From JACVRW01 sp963746825 (GTDB taxonomy: Bacteria; Actinomycetota; Thermoleophilia; Solirubrobacterales; Thermoleophilaceae), in contig CAVVCU010000010.1 in assembly GCA_963746825.1 (NCBI GenBank), positions 186,001 through 250,000 on the forward strand: DNA of 64,000 nucleotides, in the 5' to 3' direction. This document shows, piece after piece, positions 8,855-19,588 of the stretch. The notes beneath the pieces are model-generated. The model had not been told where the DNA came from, did no database searches, and worked only from the letters and a program-made list of their open reading frames with translations. Position 1 is the stretch's first letter; each line of letters opens with the position of its first letter. Both the position numbers and the translations under genes were made by a program.

Positions 8855-9898
8855 TCAGCGCAGGTAGATCGGGTTGGACAGGATCCACGTGCGCTCGCGG
8901 CCCTTGGCCCGGCGCCGGGCCTCCACTCTGTATACGCCACGCTCCTCCACCGGGTGATCGAGCGAGGTGCCCTCGGCCGAGGCCACCGGGCGCCCGTCCC
9001 GCAGCAGCCGCAGCCGGGCGGGCAGGGGCGTGCGGGCGCGCAGGGTCCGCCGCCCCGCGGGGCCCTCCTGGCCCATGGTCAGGTCGTCGGCCTCGAAGCG
9101 AAAGCCGCGGGCCGGGGCGACGGCGTCGACCGCGATGTAGCAGCGGCCTGACCGCAGGGCGGCGTACACCTCCCCGCGATCGTGCTCGAGCTCGCCGGTC
9201 GGCGGCTCGGAGCAGAGCACGTGGGTGCGGATGTGGCGAAACGAGCGCCGGTAGCTCATCGCGCGAATCGGCACGAAGCGCCCCACTCGCTTGCCGAATT
9301 GATGTGCGTCGAGGCCTCCGAGCCCCACCAGGCGCCGAGTTTGGCCCAGCGCGTCCCACTCCTGCATGTTGCGAAGAGGCGGATGATCGAGCGCGCGGCC
9401 CGGCGCGAGCACGAAGCGCAGCACGTCCGAGACCCCGCGAAAGGCCTCGCCCGTGTCGTTGACGAAGCTCCAGAGCTCGATGCCGTCGAGGTCCTCGGAG
9501 CGCAGCGCGCCGGCGTCGAAGGGCATGCCCGAGCCCGTCCGCTTGAAGCGCTCGGATCCCTTCGAGAAGGGGTGGGCGGCAAAGCCGAACCCGCCCGCCT
9601 CGCGGACGGCGGCGCAGATGCCCGCCGCGTCGAGCCCGGCGTGGTCGATCTCCTCCTCGATGCCGAAAGCCAGGTAGTGATTGCTCCGCGCGGGCGAGAC
9701 CTCGGTGCCCACCAGCACGAGCACGTCGTCGCCGTACCAGCCCTCCTCGCCCTGGCGCTTGGCCTCCAGCGAGTCGTGATCGGTGAGGAGGACCACGTCC
9801 GCGCGGGCCCGCCGCGCGGCCCGGGCGATCTCGGGCACCGTGCCGGTTCCGTCGGAGTGGACGGAATGCAGGTGGACGACGCAAGAGAGGTCGTGCAT
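8855..9898 (-). CDS. PHP-domain metallohydrolase (CehA/McbA-like)
   Basis: A 347-aa protein whose N-terminus, VVHLHSVHSDGTGTVPEIA, is the first PHP motif, followed by DVVLLTDHDSLEAK with its conserved D-H-D. Middle His residues (LAFGIEEEIDH, GFGFAAHPFSK) continue the metal site. The C-terminal 90 aa form a beta-rich domain, as in CehA/McbA proteins. PHP proteins hydrolyse phosphoesters or other esters; the substrate is unknown. It is divergent from aconitase, with 18 bp between the start codons. Confidence 0.8.
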   Translation of the reverse strand: MHDLSCVVHLHSVHSDGTGTVPEIARAARRARADVVLLTDHDSLEAKRQGEEGWYGDDVLVLVGTEVSPARSNHYLAFGIEEEIDHAGLDAAGICAAVREAGGFGFAAHPFSKGSERFKRTGSGMPFDAGALRSEDLDGIELWSFVNDTGEAFRGVSDVLRFVLAPGRALDHPPLRNMQEWDALGQTRRLVGLGGLDAHQFGKRVGRFVPIRAMSYRRSFRHIRTHVLCSEPPTGELEHDRGEVYAALRSGRCYIAVDAVAPARGFRFEADDLTMGQEGPAGRRTLRARTPLPARLRLLRDGRPVASAEGTSLDHPVEERGVYRVEARRRAKGRERTWILSNPIYLR

Positions 9899-9903
9899 CT
9901 GGG

Positions 9904-9909
9904 TAGTGT
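9904..9909 (+). promoter_or_regulatory. TANNNT -10 box before aconitase
   Basis: TAGTGT ends 7 nt before the GTG at 9917, in the 18-bp gap between divergent starts, so the aconitase transcript is probably leaderless. Confidence 0.45.
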
Positions 9910-9916
9910 CTAGGAC

Positions 9917-12623
<2,707 letters not shown>

Positions 12624-12624
12624 G

Positions 12625-12849
12625 TTAAGCGCGTATACGCACGCGCGCGTCCGCCTGCCTGCCCCGGCACCCGGCGGGCACCTTCTCCGGCTCGCGCTCC
12701 GGGCGGGGCGCGGGCTCGCGCCTTGGCGTTGGCGCCGGCTCGCGGGGCTCCCGGGGTTCCTGGGGCGGCGCGGTGACCGGCTCGCGGCGCGGCTCGACGA
12801 TGATCGTCCGTGAGGGCCCGTCGAGGCCCGCGCGCAGGAGGCCGTTCAT
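12625..12849 (-). CDS. Small Pro/Arg/Glu-rich hypothetical protein (doubtful)
   Basis: This 74-aa frame fills most of the gap between aconitase and tetR. It encodes repeated EPREP/PRREP-like tracts and has an ATG at 12849, but no clear ribosome site. The 3' end lies 1 bp from the aconitase stop (convergent). The bias could simply come from GC-rich low-complexity DNA. I see no other gene in 12624-12903. Confidence 0.25.
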   Translation of the reverse strand: MNGLLRAGLDGPSRTIIVEPRREPVTAPPQEPREPREPAPTPRREPAPRPEREPEKVPAGCRGRQADARVRIRA

Positions 12850-12903
12850 GAGGAAATGATAATCAACGCCGATCGCCTGCCTGGCTTCGGTTTCCTCGTC
12901 GCC

Positions 12904-12931
12904 TTGACAATTGATAGGTCGATCAATAAGC
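12904..12931 (+). promoter_or_regulatory. tetR promoter and operator-like inverted repeat
   Basis: TTGACA at 12904-12909 is a perfect -35. The palindrome TTGAT(6)ATCAA at 12911-12926 fills the 17-bp spacer, and the -10 position (12927-12932) is TAAGCT, placing the transcript start near the ATG at 12939. A 20-bp near copy lies before the MFS gene (17 of 20 identical), so this is the probable TetR operator and autoregulation site. Confidence 0.6.
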
Positions 12932-12938
12932 TGCCCGC

Positions 12939-13481
12939 ATGGCAGTCAGCAAGGCTCCCGTCGGCGGTACCCGGTCTTCTTCGGAGGAACGCCGCGAGCA
13001 GGTGATCGGCGCGGCGGTCAAGGAGTTCGCGGATCACGGCTTCCACGCAACCAGCACCAGCGCCATCGCCAAGCGCGCCGGGATCTCGCAGCCGTACATA
13101 TACGCACTTTTCCCCAACAAGCACGCGCTGTTCCTGGCCGCCCACGAACACGTCGTCGACCACATCCGGCGTGTCTTCACCGAGGCGGCGCACGGCCAGG
13201 ACACCCCCGAGGAACGGCTGCGGGCCATGGGCGCGGCCTACATGGAGCTCCTCGGCGACCGCGACGAGATCCTTTTCCAGATGCAGTCCCACGCGGCGGC
13301 CGGCGACCCCTCGCTGCGCGAACCCGTGCGCTCGGAGTTCATGCGCCTGATGGATGACGTGCGGCGCCTGAGCGGCGCCTCGAGCGAGGAGGTGGCGTCG
13401 TTCATGGCTCTGGGCATGCTGCTCAACGTGGCGGCGGCGTTGGAGCTGCCGCAGGAGTACGTGCCCCCGCCTCCGTGCTAG
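12939..13481 (+). CDS. TetR/AcrR-family transcriptional regulator
   Basis: A 180-aa repressor. Residues 20-65 form the HTH (REQVIGAAVKEFADHGFHAT, then AIAKRAGISQPYIYALFPNK), the standard TetR N-terminal fold. The C-terminal ligand-binding region is variable, so the inducer is unknown. It lies 61 bp upstream of a DHA2-type drug exporter on the same strand. Both genes carry a shared 20-bp motif just upstream, so the likely circuit is repression of itself and the pump, lifted by a toxic ligand. Confidence 0.9.
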   Translation: MAVSKAPVGGTRSSSEERREQVIGAAVKEFADHGFHATSTSAIAKRAGISQPYIYALFPNKHALFLAAHEHVVDHIRRVFTEAAHGQDTPEERLRAMGAAYMELLGDRDEILFQMQSHAAAGDPSLREPVRSEFMRLMDDVRRLSGASSEEVASFMALGMLLNVAAALELPQEYVPPPPC

Positions 13482-13510
13482 ATCGGGCCGTCTCTTTTTT
13501 CTCTTCTAAG

Positions 13511-13536
13511 TGATAGATCAACCAATAAGCAAGGAG
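13511..13536 (+). promoter_or_regulatory. Second TetR operator-like copy and RBS before the MFS gene
   Basis: Positions 13511-13530 match 12912-12931 at 17 of 20 bases, including the final CAATAAGC. AAGGAG at 13531-13536 is 6 nt before the GTG at 13543, which decides that start over the GTG at 13510 lying at the edge of the motif. Confidence 0.6.
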
Positions 13537-13542
13537 ATCCCA

Positions 13543-14943
13543 GTGTCAAGCCGACAGAGCCTTTTCACCCTGACCATCGTCTCGGTAGCCCTCTTCATGG
13601 TCACGCTGGACAACCTCGTGGTCACCAACGCCCTGGTGAGCATCCGCGAGGACCTCGGTGCTTCGCTCGAGGAGCTGGAGTGGACGGTCAACGCCTACAC
13701 GCTCAGCTTCGCCGTCTTCCTCCTCACCGGCGCCGCACTGGGGGACCGCCTGGGCCGCCGGCGCGTCTTCGCCGCCGGCATCGGCATCTTCACCGTCGCC
13801 TCGGCCGCGGCGGCCCTCGCGCCCAGCACCGAGGCCCTGATCGCGGCCCGCGCGCTCCAGGGGATGGGGGCCGCGGCCATAACCCCGCTCTCGCTCACCC
13901 TGCTGAGCGACGCCTTCGCAGCCGAGAAGCGCGGGCTGGCGCTGGGTGTCTGGTCCGGTGTCTCGGGCCTCGGGGTGGCCCTGGGGCCGGTGGTCGGCGG
14001 GGCCGTGGTCGAGGGATTCTCCTGGCAGTGGATCTTCTGGCTGAACGTTCCCATCGGGTTGGCGCTGGCGCCGATGGCGATCTCGCTGCTGCGCGAGAGC
14101 CGCGGGCCCAACGCGACCCTCGACCTTCCCGGCGTGACGCTGGCCAGCGTCGGGCTGCTGGGCGTGGTGTTCGGGATCGTGCGCGCACAGGCACTCGGTT
14201 GGACGAGCACCACGGTGGTGGCCTCGCTCGCGGGCGGCGCCCTGCTGCTGGCCGCGTTCGCCGTGTGGGAGTCGCGGACGAGCACGCCGATGCTGCCGCT
14301 TCGCTTCTTTCGCGACCGGGGCTTCTCGGCCACCAACGGCGTATCGCTGGCCATGTTCTTCGGCGCCTTTGGCGCGATCTTCCTCCTGGCGCAGTTCTTC
14401 CAGGTGGCCCAGGGCTACTCGCCGCTCGAGGCGGGCATCCGCACGCTCCCCTGGACGGCGATGCCGATCTTCGTCGCGCCGGTGGCGGGCATCCTGTCCG
14501 ACCGCATCGGCAGCCGGCCGCTCATGGCCGCCGGACTGGCGCTGCAGGCCGGGGCCCTCGGCTGGCTCGCGCTCATCACCACGCCCGACATGGCCTACGG
14601 CCTGCTGGTGCCCGCCTTCGTGATGGCCGGCACGGGCATGGCGCTCGTGTTCGCGCCGGCGGCCAACGCGGTGCTGTCCTCGGTGCGTCCCGAGGAGGCG
14701 GGCCAGGCCTCCGGGGCCAACAACACGATTCGCGAGATCGGCGGCGTGCTGGGCGTGGCGGTGCTCTCAACCGTGTTCACCAGTGCGGGCGACTTCGGAT
14801 CGCCGCAGGCCTACGTCGACGGCCTCGTGCCGGCGGTATGGGTCGGCGCGGCCGTGCTGGCGGTGGGGGCGCTGGTGGCGCTGCTGGTGCCCGGCCGCGC
14901 TCAGGCGCCGCCGTTGGCCGCGCCTTCGCCCGCGCCCGCGTAG
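13543..14943 (+). CDS. MFS transporter, DHA2 (EmrB/QacA) family, 14 TM
   Basis: A 466-aa exporter with 14 predicted hydrophobic segments. TLDNLVVTNALVSI near residue 20 is the DHA2 TM1 motif D1, GAALGDRLGRRRVF is MFS motif A between TM2 and TM3, and GVALGPVVGGAVVEGFSWQW is the antiporter motif C on TM5. These proteins use proton antiport to expel drugs or other small lipophilic compounds. The GTG at 13543 has a good ribosome site. The gene follows tetR and shares its operator-like motif. The C-terminus overlaps the convergent deazaflavin-family gene by 43 bp. Confidence 0.9.
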   Translation: MSSRQSLFTLTIVSVALFMVTLDNLVVTNALVSIREDLGASLEELEWTVNAYTLSFAVFLLTGAALGDRLGRRRVFAAGIGIFTVASAAAALAPSTEALIAARALQGMGAAAITPLSLTLLSDAFAAEKRGLALGVWSGVSGLGVALGPVVGGAVVEGFSWQWIFWLNVPIGLALAPMAISLLRESRGPNATLDLPGVTLASVGLLGVVFGIVRAQALGWTSTTVVASLAGGALLLAAFAVWESRTSTPMLPLRFFRDRGFSATNGVSLAMFFGAFGAIFLLAQFFQVAQGYSPLEAGIRTLPWTAMPIFVAPVAGILSDRIGSRPLMAAGLALQAGALGWLALITTPDMAYGLLVPAFVMAGTGMALVFAPAANAVLSSVRPEEAGQASGANNTIREIGGVLGVAVLSTVFTSAGDFGSPQAYVDGLVPAVWVGAAVLAVGALVALLVPGRAQAPPLAAPSPAPA

Positions 14944-15452
14944 GGCTCGAGCACCACCACGGGGATCACGCGCCCGCCGGTCCGCTCGGCGTAGGTCGAA
15001 TAGCCGGCGTAGTAGTCCACCGCCTCGTCCCACAGGCGGGCGCGCTCCTCCCCCTCCGCCACCCTGGCCCGGTACCGGCCGGTCACCCCGCCGGGCCCGA
15101 GAAAGGTCACCACCGGGTTCCTGCGCAGATTCCAATACCAGGCGGGACTCTTCGGGTCACCTCCCTTGGAAGCGATCAGCACCACTCGCTCGCCGTCGCG
15201 CAGGAAGAGCAGCGGTGTCCTGCGGGGTTCGCCGCTCCGCGCGCCTATCGTGCCCAGCAGGCCCACCGGGTGCCCGAGCGTGATCGATAGCCGCCCGCGG
15301 GAGAGCGGGAGCAGCACCCGGTCGACCCGGGTGGCCACGTTGCCGAAGTACCAGGTTCCGGCCGGCGAACGGGCCACGTCCTCGAGCCGGCGTTGGAGCG
15401 GACTCAGCCGGCGGCGGCGCGGGGTGGTGCTCACGGGGTGAGGATCCCACAT
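14901..15452 (-). CDS. Nitroreductase/deazaflavin-dependent (DDN-family) oxidoreductase
   Basis: A 183-aa split-beta-barrel protein of the F420-dependent DDN/PF04075 family. RLSITLGHPVGLLGTIGARS, TPLLFLRDGERVVLIASKGG and WYWNLRRNPVVTF are the usual landmarks for F420 binding. The family reduces quinones, nitro compounds and similar acceptors with F420H2. ATG at 15452 or GTG at 15434 could be the start; neither has a clear ribosome site. It is divergent from the class V aminotransferase, with 15 bp between start codons. Together with the LLM enzyme, it indicates F420 use in this organism. Confidence 0.82.
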   Translation of the reverse strand: MWDPHPVSTTPRRRRLSPLQRRLEDVARSPAGTWYFGNVATRVDRVLLPLSRGRLSITLGHPVGLLGTIGARSGEPRRTPLLFLRDGERVVLIASKGGDPKSPAWYWNLRRNPVVTFLGPGGVTGRYRARVAEGEERARLWDEAVDYYAGYSTYAERTGGRVIPVVVLEPYAGAGEGAANGGA

Positions 15453-15467
15453 GAGAAGCTGTCGGCG

Positions 15468-16682
15468 ATGGCCTCCTCCACCCGCCCTTCCGAACCGGCG
15501 CTCGCGGACGTCCGGGAGCGCTTCCCCGCCCTGGCGAGCGACGCCGCCTTTCTCGACGGGCCGGGCGGGTCGCAGGCCCCGCAGGAGGTTCTGGACGCTA
15601 TCGCCGGCTGCCTCCGCGACGCGAACGCCAACCTGGGCGGGGCCTTCGCCACCTCGGCCCGGGCGGTCGAGATCATGGAGCGCGGACGCGAGGCGGCGGC
15701 CGATTTCACCGGCGGCGATGTCGAGGGCATCGCCTTCGGCGCGAACATGACCACCCTCAACTTCCTGCTCGCTCACGCGGTGGCGCGCACGCTCGAAGCG
15801 GGCGACGAGATCGTGGTGACCGCCCTCGATCACGACGCCAACATCTCGCCCTGGCTGTTGCTGGCCGCCGACCACGACCTCGTGGTGCGCCAGGCGCCGA
15901 TTCACACCGGCGACGTGACCCTCGACCACGACGCCCTCGAAGGGCTCATCGGGGAACGCACGAAGGTCGTCGCCTTCACGCTCGCCTCCAACGCGGTCGG
16001 CTCACTCACCGACCCCGCGCGAATCGCGTCCGCGGCCCACCGGGTCGGGGCACTGGCCTGGGCCGACGGAGTGCACTTCGCTCCCCACCGGCGCCTCAAA
16101 ATGGCCGATTGGGGCCTTGATGTGCTGCTCTGCTCTCCGTATAAGTTCTTCGGGCCCCACCTGGGGGTGGCCTCGATTCGCCCCGATCTGGCCAAATCGC
16201 TGCCTGCGGACCGTGTTCGCCCGGCCGAGGAGGACCCTCCCGGGCATCGCTTCGAGACCGGTACGCAGTCCCACGAGGCGGTGGCCGGCGCCACCGCGGC
16301 GATCGAGTACCTGCGCTGGCTGGGAAGCGGGTCGCTGGACCGCTGCTTCGAGCGCATCGTCGAGCACGAGGACGCCCTCTGCGCGCGCTTTCTCGACGGC
16401 CTCCCCGCCGGATTGGAGCTCTACGGCGTGCGGGGCGTGGAGGGCCGCACGCCGACCTTCTGCTTCAACCTGCCCGGCCACACGCCGCGCGACCTGGCCG
16501 AGCGCCTGGGGGAGCGCGGCCTCTACGTGTGGGACGGGGACTACTACGCCCTCGAACCGATGCGGGCACTGGGCCTGGACGCCACCGGCGGCGCGGTCCG
16601 AGCCGGCTTCCTTCATTACACGACGGAGACAGAGGTGGATCGCCTGCTGGAGGCACTGGCCAGTCTGGCCAACCGACCTTAG
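15468..16682 (+). CDS. Cysteine desulfurase-like class V aminotransferase (TIGR01976-like)
   Basis: A 404-aa PLP enzyme of the class V aminotransferase fold. FLDGPGGSQAPQEVLDAI and ANLGGAFATSARAVE at the N-terminus match the TIGR01976 group related to SufS/CsdA. GALAWADGVHFAPHRR supplies the PLP Asp, and LLCSPYKFFGPHLG contains the PLP-binding Lys. No isc/suf genes are adjacent, so I do not call it IscS or SufS; members of this group have no settled role. ATG at 15468 is preferred over the longer frame that overlaps the divergent gene. Confidence 0.82.
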   Translation: MASSTRPSEPALADVRERFPALASDAAFLDGPGGSQAPQEVLDAIAGCLRDANANLGGAFATSARAVEIMERGREAAADFTGGDVEGIAFGANMTTLNFLLAHAVARTLEAGDEIVVTALDHDANISPWLLLAADHDLVVRQAPIHTGDVTLDHDALEGLIGERTKVVAFTLASNAVGSLTDPARIASAAHRVGALAWADGVHFAPHRRLKMADWGLDVLLCSPYKFFGPHLGVASIRPDLAKSLPADRVRPAEEDPPGHRFETGTQSHEAVAGATAAIEYLRWLGSGSLDRCFERIVEHEDALCARFLDGLPAGLELYGVRGVEGRTPTFCFNLPGHTPRDLAERLGERGLYVWDGDYYALEPMRALGLDATGGAVRAGFLHYTTETEVDRLLEALASLANRP

Positions 16683-16715
16683 GATGGGTGGGGCGGATGG
16701 AGGAGCCCCCTGCCC

Positions 16716-17507
16716 ATGCTTGATATCTCAGCGGTGAACCTCGCTGATCTCGCCCTCGCCCTCGAGGATCACTCCGAGGAGCAGAGCTGGCGCTTCGATC
16801 CGGTGGACGGAACGGTCGCGCCGTTCTTCGCGTCGAGCATCGAGCAGCCCGGCGACCAGAGCGCCGTGGAGGCCCTGATCGCCATCGAGCCGCTGCCCAG
16901 CGCCGTGGTGTATCGCGACATGCAGGACTTCGTGGCTCGGGTGCGCGATCCCAACGCCCGCGATCTGCTGCAGGGCGCCCTGAACGGGCGGGGCGCGTTC
17001 CGGCGCTTCAAGGACCTGCTCGAGCTGGACTTCCCCGAGCTCCGCGGCGCGTGGTTTGCCTTCCACGACGTCCGCGCCGAGCGGCGGGCGATCGACTGGC
17101 TGGCCGAGCGCGGCCTGGTGAGCGACGATGCCGCCGCCGACGGGCGGGCACGCCGCCCCGATCCCGAGCTGGGCGGGCTTCCCGGCCTTCTCGACGCCGA
17201 CGCGGTGGCTCGCCGCGTGGCCAACGACCTGCGCCGGGTCTACAAGGACCGCCTCAGGAGCCTTCACCTGGTGGGCGCCTGGGCCCGCGGCGATGCTCAT
17301 CCCGAGTCGGAGCTCGAGCTGGTGGTGGTGCTCGACGAGATCGCCGACCACTGGGAGGAGCGCCGGCACCTCGACCGCGTGATGTGGCGTCATTCGATAC
17401 GGAACAACACCGTGATCAGGCAGCGGTCGGTCAGCGAGACGGAGCTGCAGGCGCGGCCCACCCCGCGGATGACCCATGCCCTGCTCGAGGGGGTGCGCGT
17501 AGCGTGA
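16716..17507 (+). CDS. UPF0158-MNT nucleotidyltransferase-like fusion (putative antitoxin)
   Basis: A 263-aa two-part protein. Residues 1-140 resemble UPF0158 (DLALALEDHSEEQSWRFDP, and later LRGAWFAFHDVRAERRAIDW). Residues 160-263 resemble a minimal nucleotidyltransferase: LHLVGAWARGDAHPESELEL aligns with the family's GSxARGxxxxxSDxDL. Both catalytic Asp positions read Glu here (SELEL), so catalysis may be weakened or lost. A 4-bp overlap (GTGA) couples it to a HEPN gene, the layout of MNT-HEPN toxin-antitoxin pairs, in which MNT can AMPylate HEPN. AGGAG-like bases precede the ATG. Confidence 0.7.
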   Translation: MLDISAVNLADLALALEDHSEEQSWRFDPVDGTVAPFFASSIEQPGDQSAVEALIAIEPLPSAVVYRDMQDFVARVRDPNARDLLQGALNGRGAFRRFKDLLELDFPELRGAWFAFHDVRAERRAIDWLAERGLVSDDAAADGRARRPDPELGGLPGLLDADAVARRVANDLRRVYKDRLRSLHLVGAWARGDAHPESELELVVVLDEIADHWEERRHLDRVMWRHSIRNNTVIRQRSVSETELQARPTPRMTHALLEGVRVA

Positions 17508-17893
17508 ACACCGAGATCGACCAGCTCCTGGACCGCGGGCGCGAGGAGCTGCGGGCTGCGCAGGTCCTGCTGGACGCCGGCTTCCCCTCACAGGCCCTCT
17601 CGCGGGCCTACATCGCCGCCTTCGACGCCGCCGCGGCGGCTCTGGAGTCGATCGGCGAGATGCCGCACACCCGCACCGGCGTGATCTCCGCGTTCGGCCG
17701 GCGCATTGTCAGCGAGGGCGGCCTCGATCACGAGGTGGGGAGAAGCCTGCGTCGCCTGTTCGACGATCGGGACTACGTCGACTACGCCCTCGGCGAGGCC
17801 CCGGCCGACCAGGCGCGCGCGGCGATCAGCGACGCCGGGCGCCTGTTCGACGCCACGATCCAATGGATCGAACGCCGCGCCGCCGCCGCCTGA
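17504..17893 (+). CDS. HEPN-domain protein (putative toxin of MNT-HEPN pair)
   Basis: A 129-aa all-alpha protein. INTEIDQLLDRGREELRAAQ-type N-terminal helices followed by QALSRAYIAAFDAAAAALES are typical of HEPN, and RLFDDRDYVDYALGE near residue 85-100 gives the R-xx-DY motif seen in UPF0332/HEPN relatives. The RNase RX4-6H motif is not obvious, so nuclease activity is uncertain. It begins with GTG overlapping the MNT gene's TGA. The pair is best read as a toxin-antitoxin-like module of unknown target. Confidence 0.7.
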   Translation: MNTEIDQLLDRGREELRAAQVLLDAGFPSQALSRAYIAAFDAAAAALESIGEMPHTRTGVISAFGRRIVSEGGLDHEVGRSLRRLFDDRDYVDYALGEAPADQARAAISDAGRLFDATIQWIERRAAAA

Positions 17894-17899
17894 GGATCG

Positions 17900-19588
17900 T
17901 CAGGCCGTGGTCAGCGTGAGCAGCGAGCGCTCGAAGCGGCGCTCATGCTCGACCGCCGCACGGGACGCCGAGCGCCAGGCGCGATCGTTGCCGGTTCGCG
18001 CCGCCGCTGCCAGCCGCCGGTAGGCGCGTTCCGCCGAGCGCAGCTGAGCGCGCAGCCGGGCGCCCTCGGGAGTGGTCGAGGCCGCACCCGACATCCCCTG
18101 GCCCGCATCGGCGTAGGCGGAGGCGAGCGCCCGCGCCGCGGCAGCCTGGCTGCCGGGCAGCCGCGCCTTGCGCAGACGGCGACGGGCTCCGGCGCGGCGG
18201 GCGGAGAGACGATCGATCACCGGGCTCACGCTGCGCACATACTCGGCCTGGGCCAGTTCCGCCGAGTCGGCCGGCTGCGGCGACGGCGTGGCCGAGGCGG
18301 GCGCGGGCTCGCTGGCGGGGCCTGACGTGCCCAGGCTGAAGCCGGCCACCGCGCTCACGGCCAGCGCCACGAGCATCGCCACGAGCGCCGGGCGCGACCG
18401 CTTGGACCCGCGCCGGGACCGCGTCCTGGGCGGCTTTTCGTTGCGTATACGCTTGGTCGCGTGGGCCCGACGGGCAGTGCGCGGCGGCTTGGCAGCAGGT
18501 TTGGGCTTTCGCGTGCGGACCGGCTCGGGGGCCGGAACTCGCTTCTCGGCCTGGGCCGGTGTGGCGGCGGGGATGGGCTTCTCCACGCGAGCCTGCGCCT
18601 TGGCGCGAGCGCGCCTTTCGGCCCGGGTCGGCTTCTTGGGGCGCGCCGGCTTGGCCGGCCGTGCGGGCTTGCTCGCTTGCACGGCGGGGCGCTGCCGCGG
18701 CGCCGGAGCGGCTGGAGTGCCCGCCGCAATCTCCACATCCACGCCCAGGACCTTGGCCGCGGAAGTAACCAGCGCGGCGGAGCCGAGGCGCCGCCCGGGC
18801 TCCTTGGCCATGGCGTGGACGAAGACCTCGTCGAGTTCGACCGGTAGGTCGCTGCAGCGCTCAGAGGGGCGCGGAGGCGGCTCGACCAGATGAGCGTGAA
18901 GAGTGAGCAGGGGGCGCTCGTAGGGGAAGGGCGGCGAGCCCGTGAGGCACTCGAAGAGCACGCAGGCGAGCGAGTAGGCGTTGCTCTCGGGCTTGGGCGG
19001 CCTCCCCTTGAGCTCTTCCGGCGAGCGGTAGTCGACCCCTTCGAGGTTCATCCGAAGCGCTTCGGGGCGGGACGGCTCGCGGCCGATCCCGAAGTCGCTC
19101 AGCAGGGCGTGGGTCGGATCCTCCTCCGCAAGGAGGATCGACTGGGGGCTGAGATCGGCGTGGACCAGCCTCGCCACGGCGGCGGCGCCGAGGGCGCCGG
19201 CCACCCCGGCGGCCACGGAGAGGGCCTGATCCGCCGGCAAGCGGCCTTCGCTGAGCCGATCGGCCAGCGAGCTGGTTCCGCGCAGCTCGCTCACCAGGTA
19301 CAGCCGGCCGTCGTGCTCGCCGGCCTTCAGAAGCTTCAGCAGGTGCGGGTGGTGAATCGACGCGCGCCGGCGCGCCACGCGCAGGGCCAGCTCCAGCTCG
19401 TCGGCCTCGGGGCGTTCGCCGAGAACCTTGAGGGCGACCTTCGCTCCATCGGGGGCCACCGCCTGGACGAGCTCGCAGTGGTTCGTGCCGACCGATAGCA
19501 CCCGCTCGACGCGGTAGCCGTCGACCACCGACCCGGGCTCGAGCTGAGCCGGCGTCTCGCGACTGGACTTGGAGCGCCCGCGGGCCAT
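17900..19588 (-). CDS. Transmembrane Ser/Thr protein kinase-like protein (degenerate active site)
   Basis: A 562-aa protein with an N-terminal kinase fold (about 20-285), a long basic Lys/Arg/Pro/Ala linker (290-400), one TM helix (about 401-420) and an extracellular helical tail. VALKVL has the ATP lysine (K54) and SDFGIG has the metal Asp (D165). The HRD loop reads HADLSPQS (143-150): the Asp stays, but Arg, Lys and Asn of HRDLKPxN are replaced, and the glycine loop is weak. It may be a slow kinase or pseudokinase. The ATG at 19588 overlaps the previous gene's TGA by one base, which fixes the start; a longer frame to 20008 arises only from an upstream frameshift. Confidence 0.75.
   Translation of the reverse strand: MARGRSKSSRETPAQLEPGSVVDGYRVERVLSVGTNHCELVQAVAPDGAKVALKVLGERPEADELELALRVARRRASIHHPHLLKLLKAGEHDGRLYLVSELRGTSSLADRLSEGRLPADQALSVAAGVAGALGAAAVARLVHADLSPQSILLAEEDPTHALLSDFGIGREPSRPEALRMNLEGVDYRSPEELKGRPPKPESNAYSLACVLFECLTGSPPFPYERPLLTLHAHLVEPPPRPSERCSDLPVELDEVFVHAMAKEPGRRLGSAALVTSAAKVLGVDVEIAAGTPAAPAPRQRPAVQASKPARPAKPARPKKPTRAERRARAKAQARVEKPIPAATPAQAEKRVPAPEPVRTRKPKPAAKPPRTARRAHATKRIRNEKPPRTRSRRGSKRSRPALVAMLVALAVSAVAGFSLGTSGPASEPAPASATPSPQPADSAELAQAEYVRSVSPVIDRLSARRAGARRRLRKARLPGSQAAAARALASAYADAGQGMSGAASTTPEGARLRAQLRSAERAYRRLAAAARTGNDRAWRSASRAAVEHERRFERSLLTLTTA

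Noticed and set aside
12630..12642. Palindromes of the GCGTATACGC type, also at 10137, 18443 and 36768
   Set aside because: They fall mostly inside coding sequence as Val-Tyr or similar codons with no common position relative to genes; I could not support a function.
13482..13510. T-rich stretch after tetR as a terminator
   Set aside because: No stem precedes it, and the MFS gene follows on the same strand.
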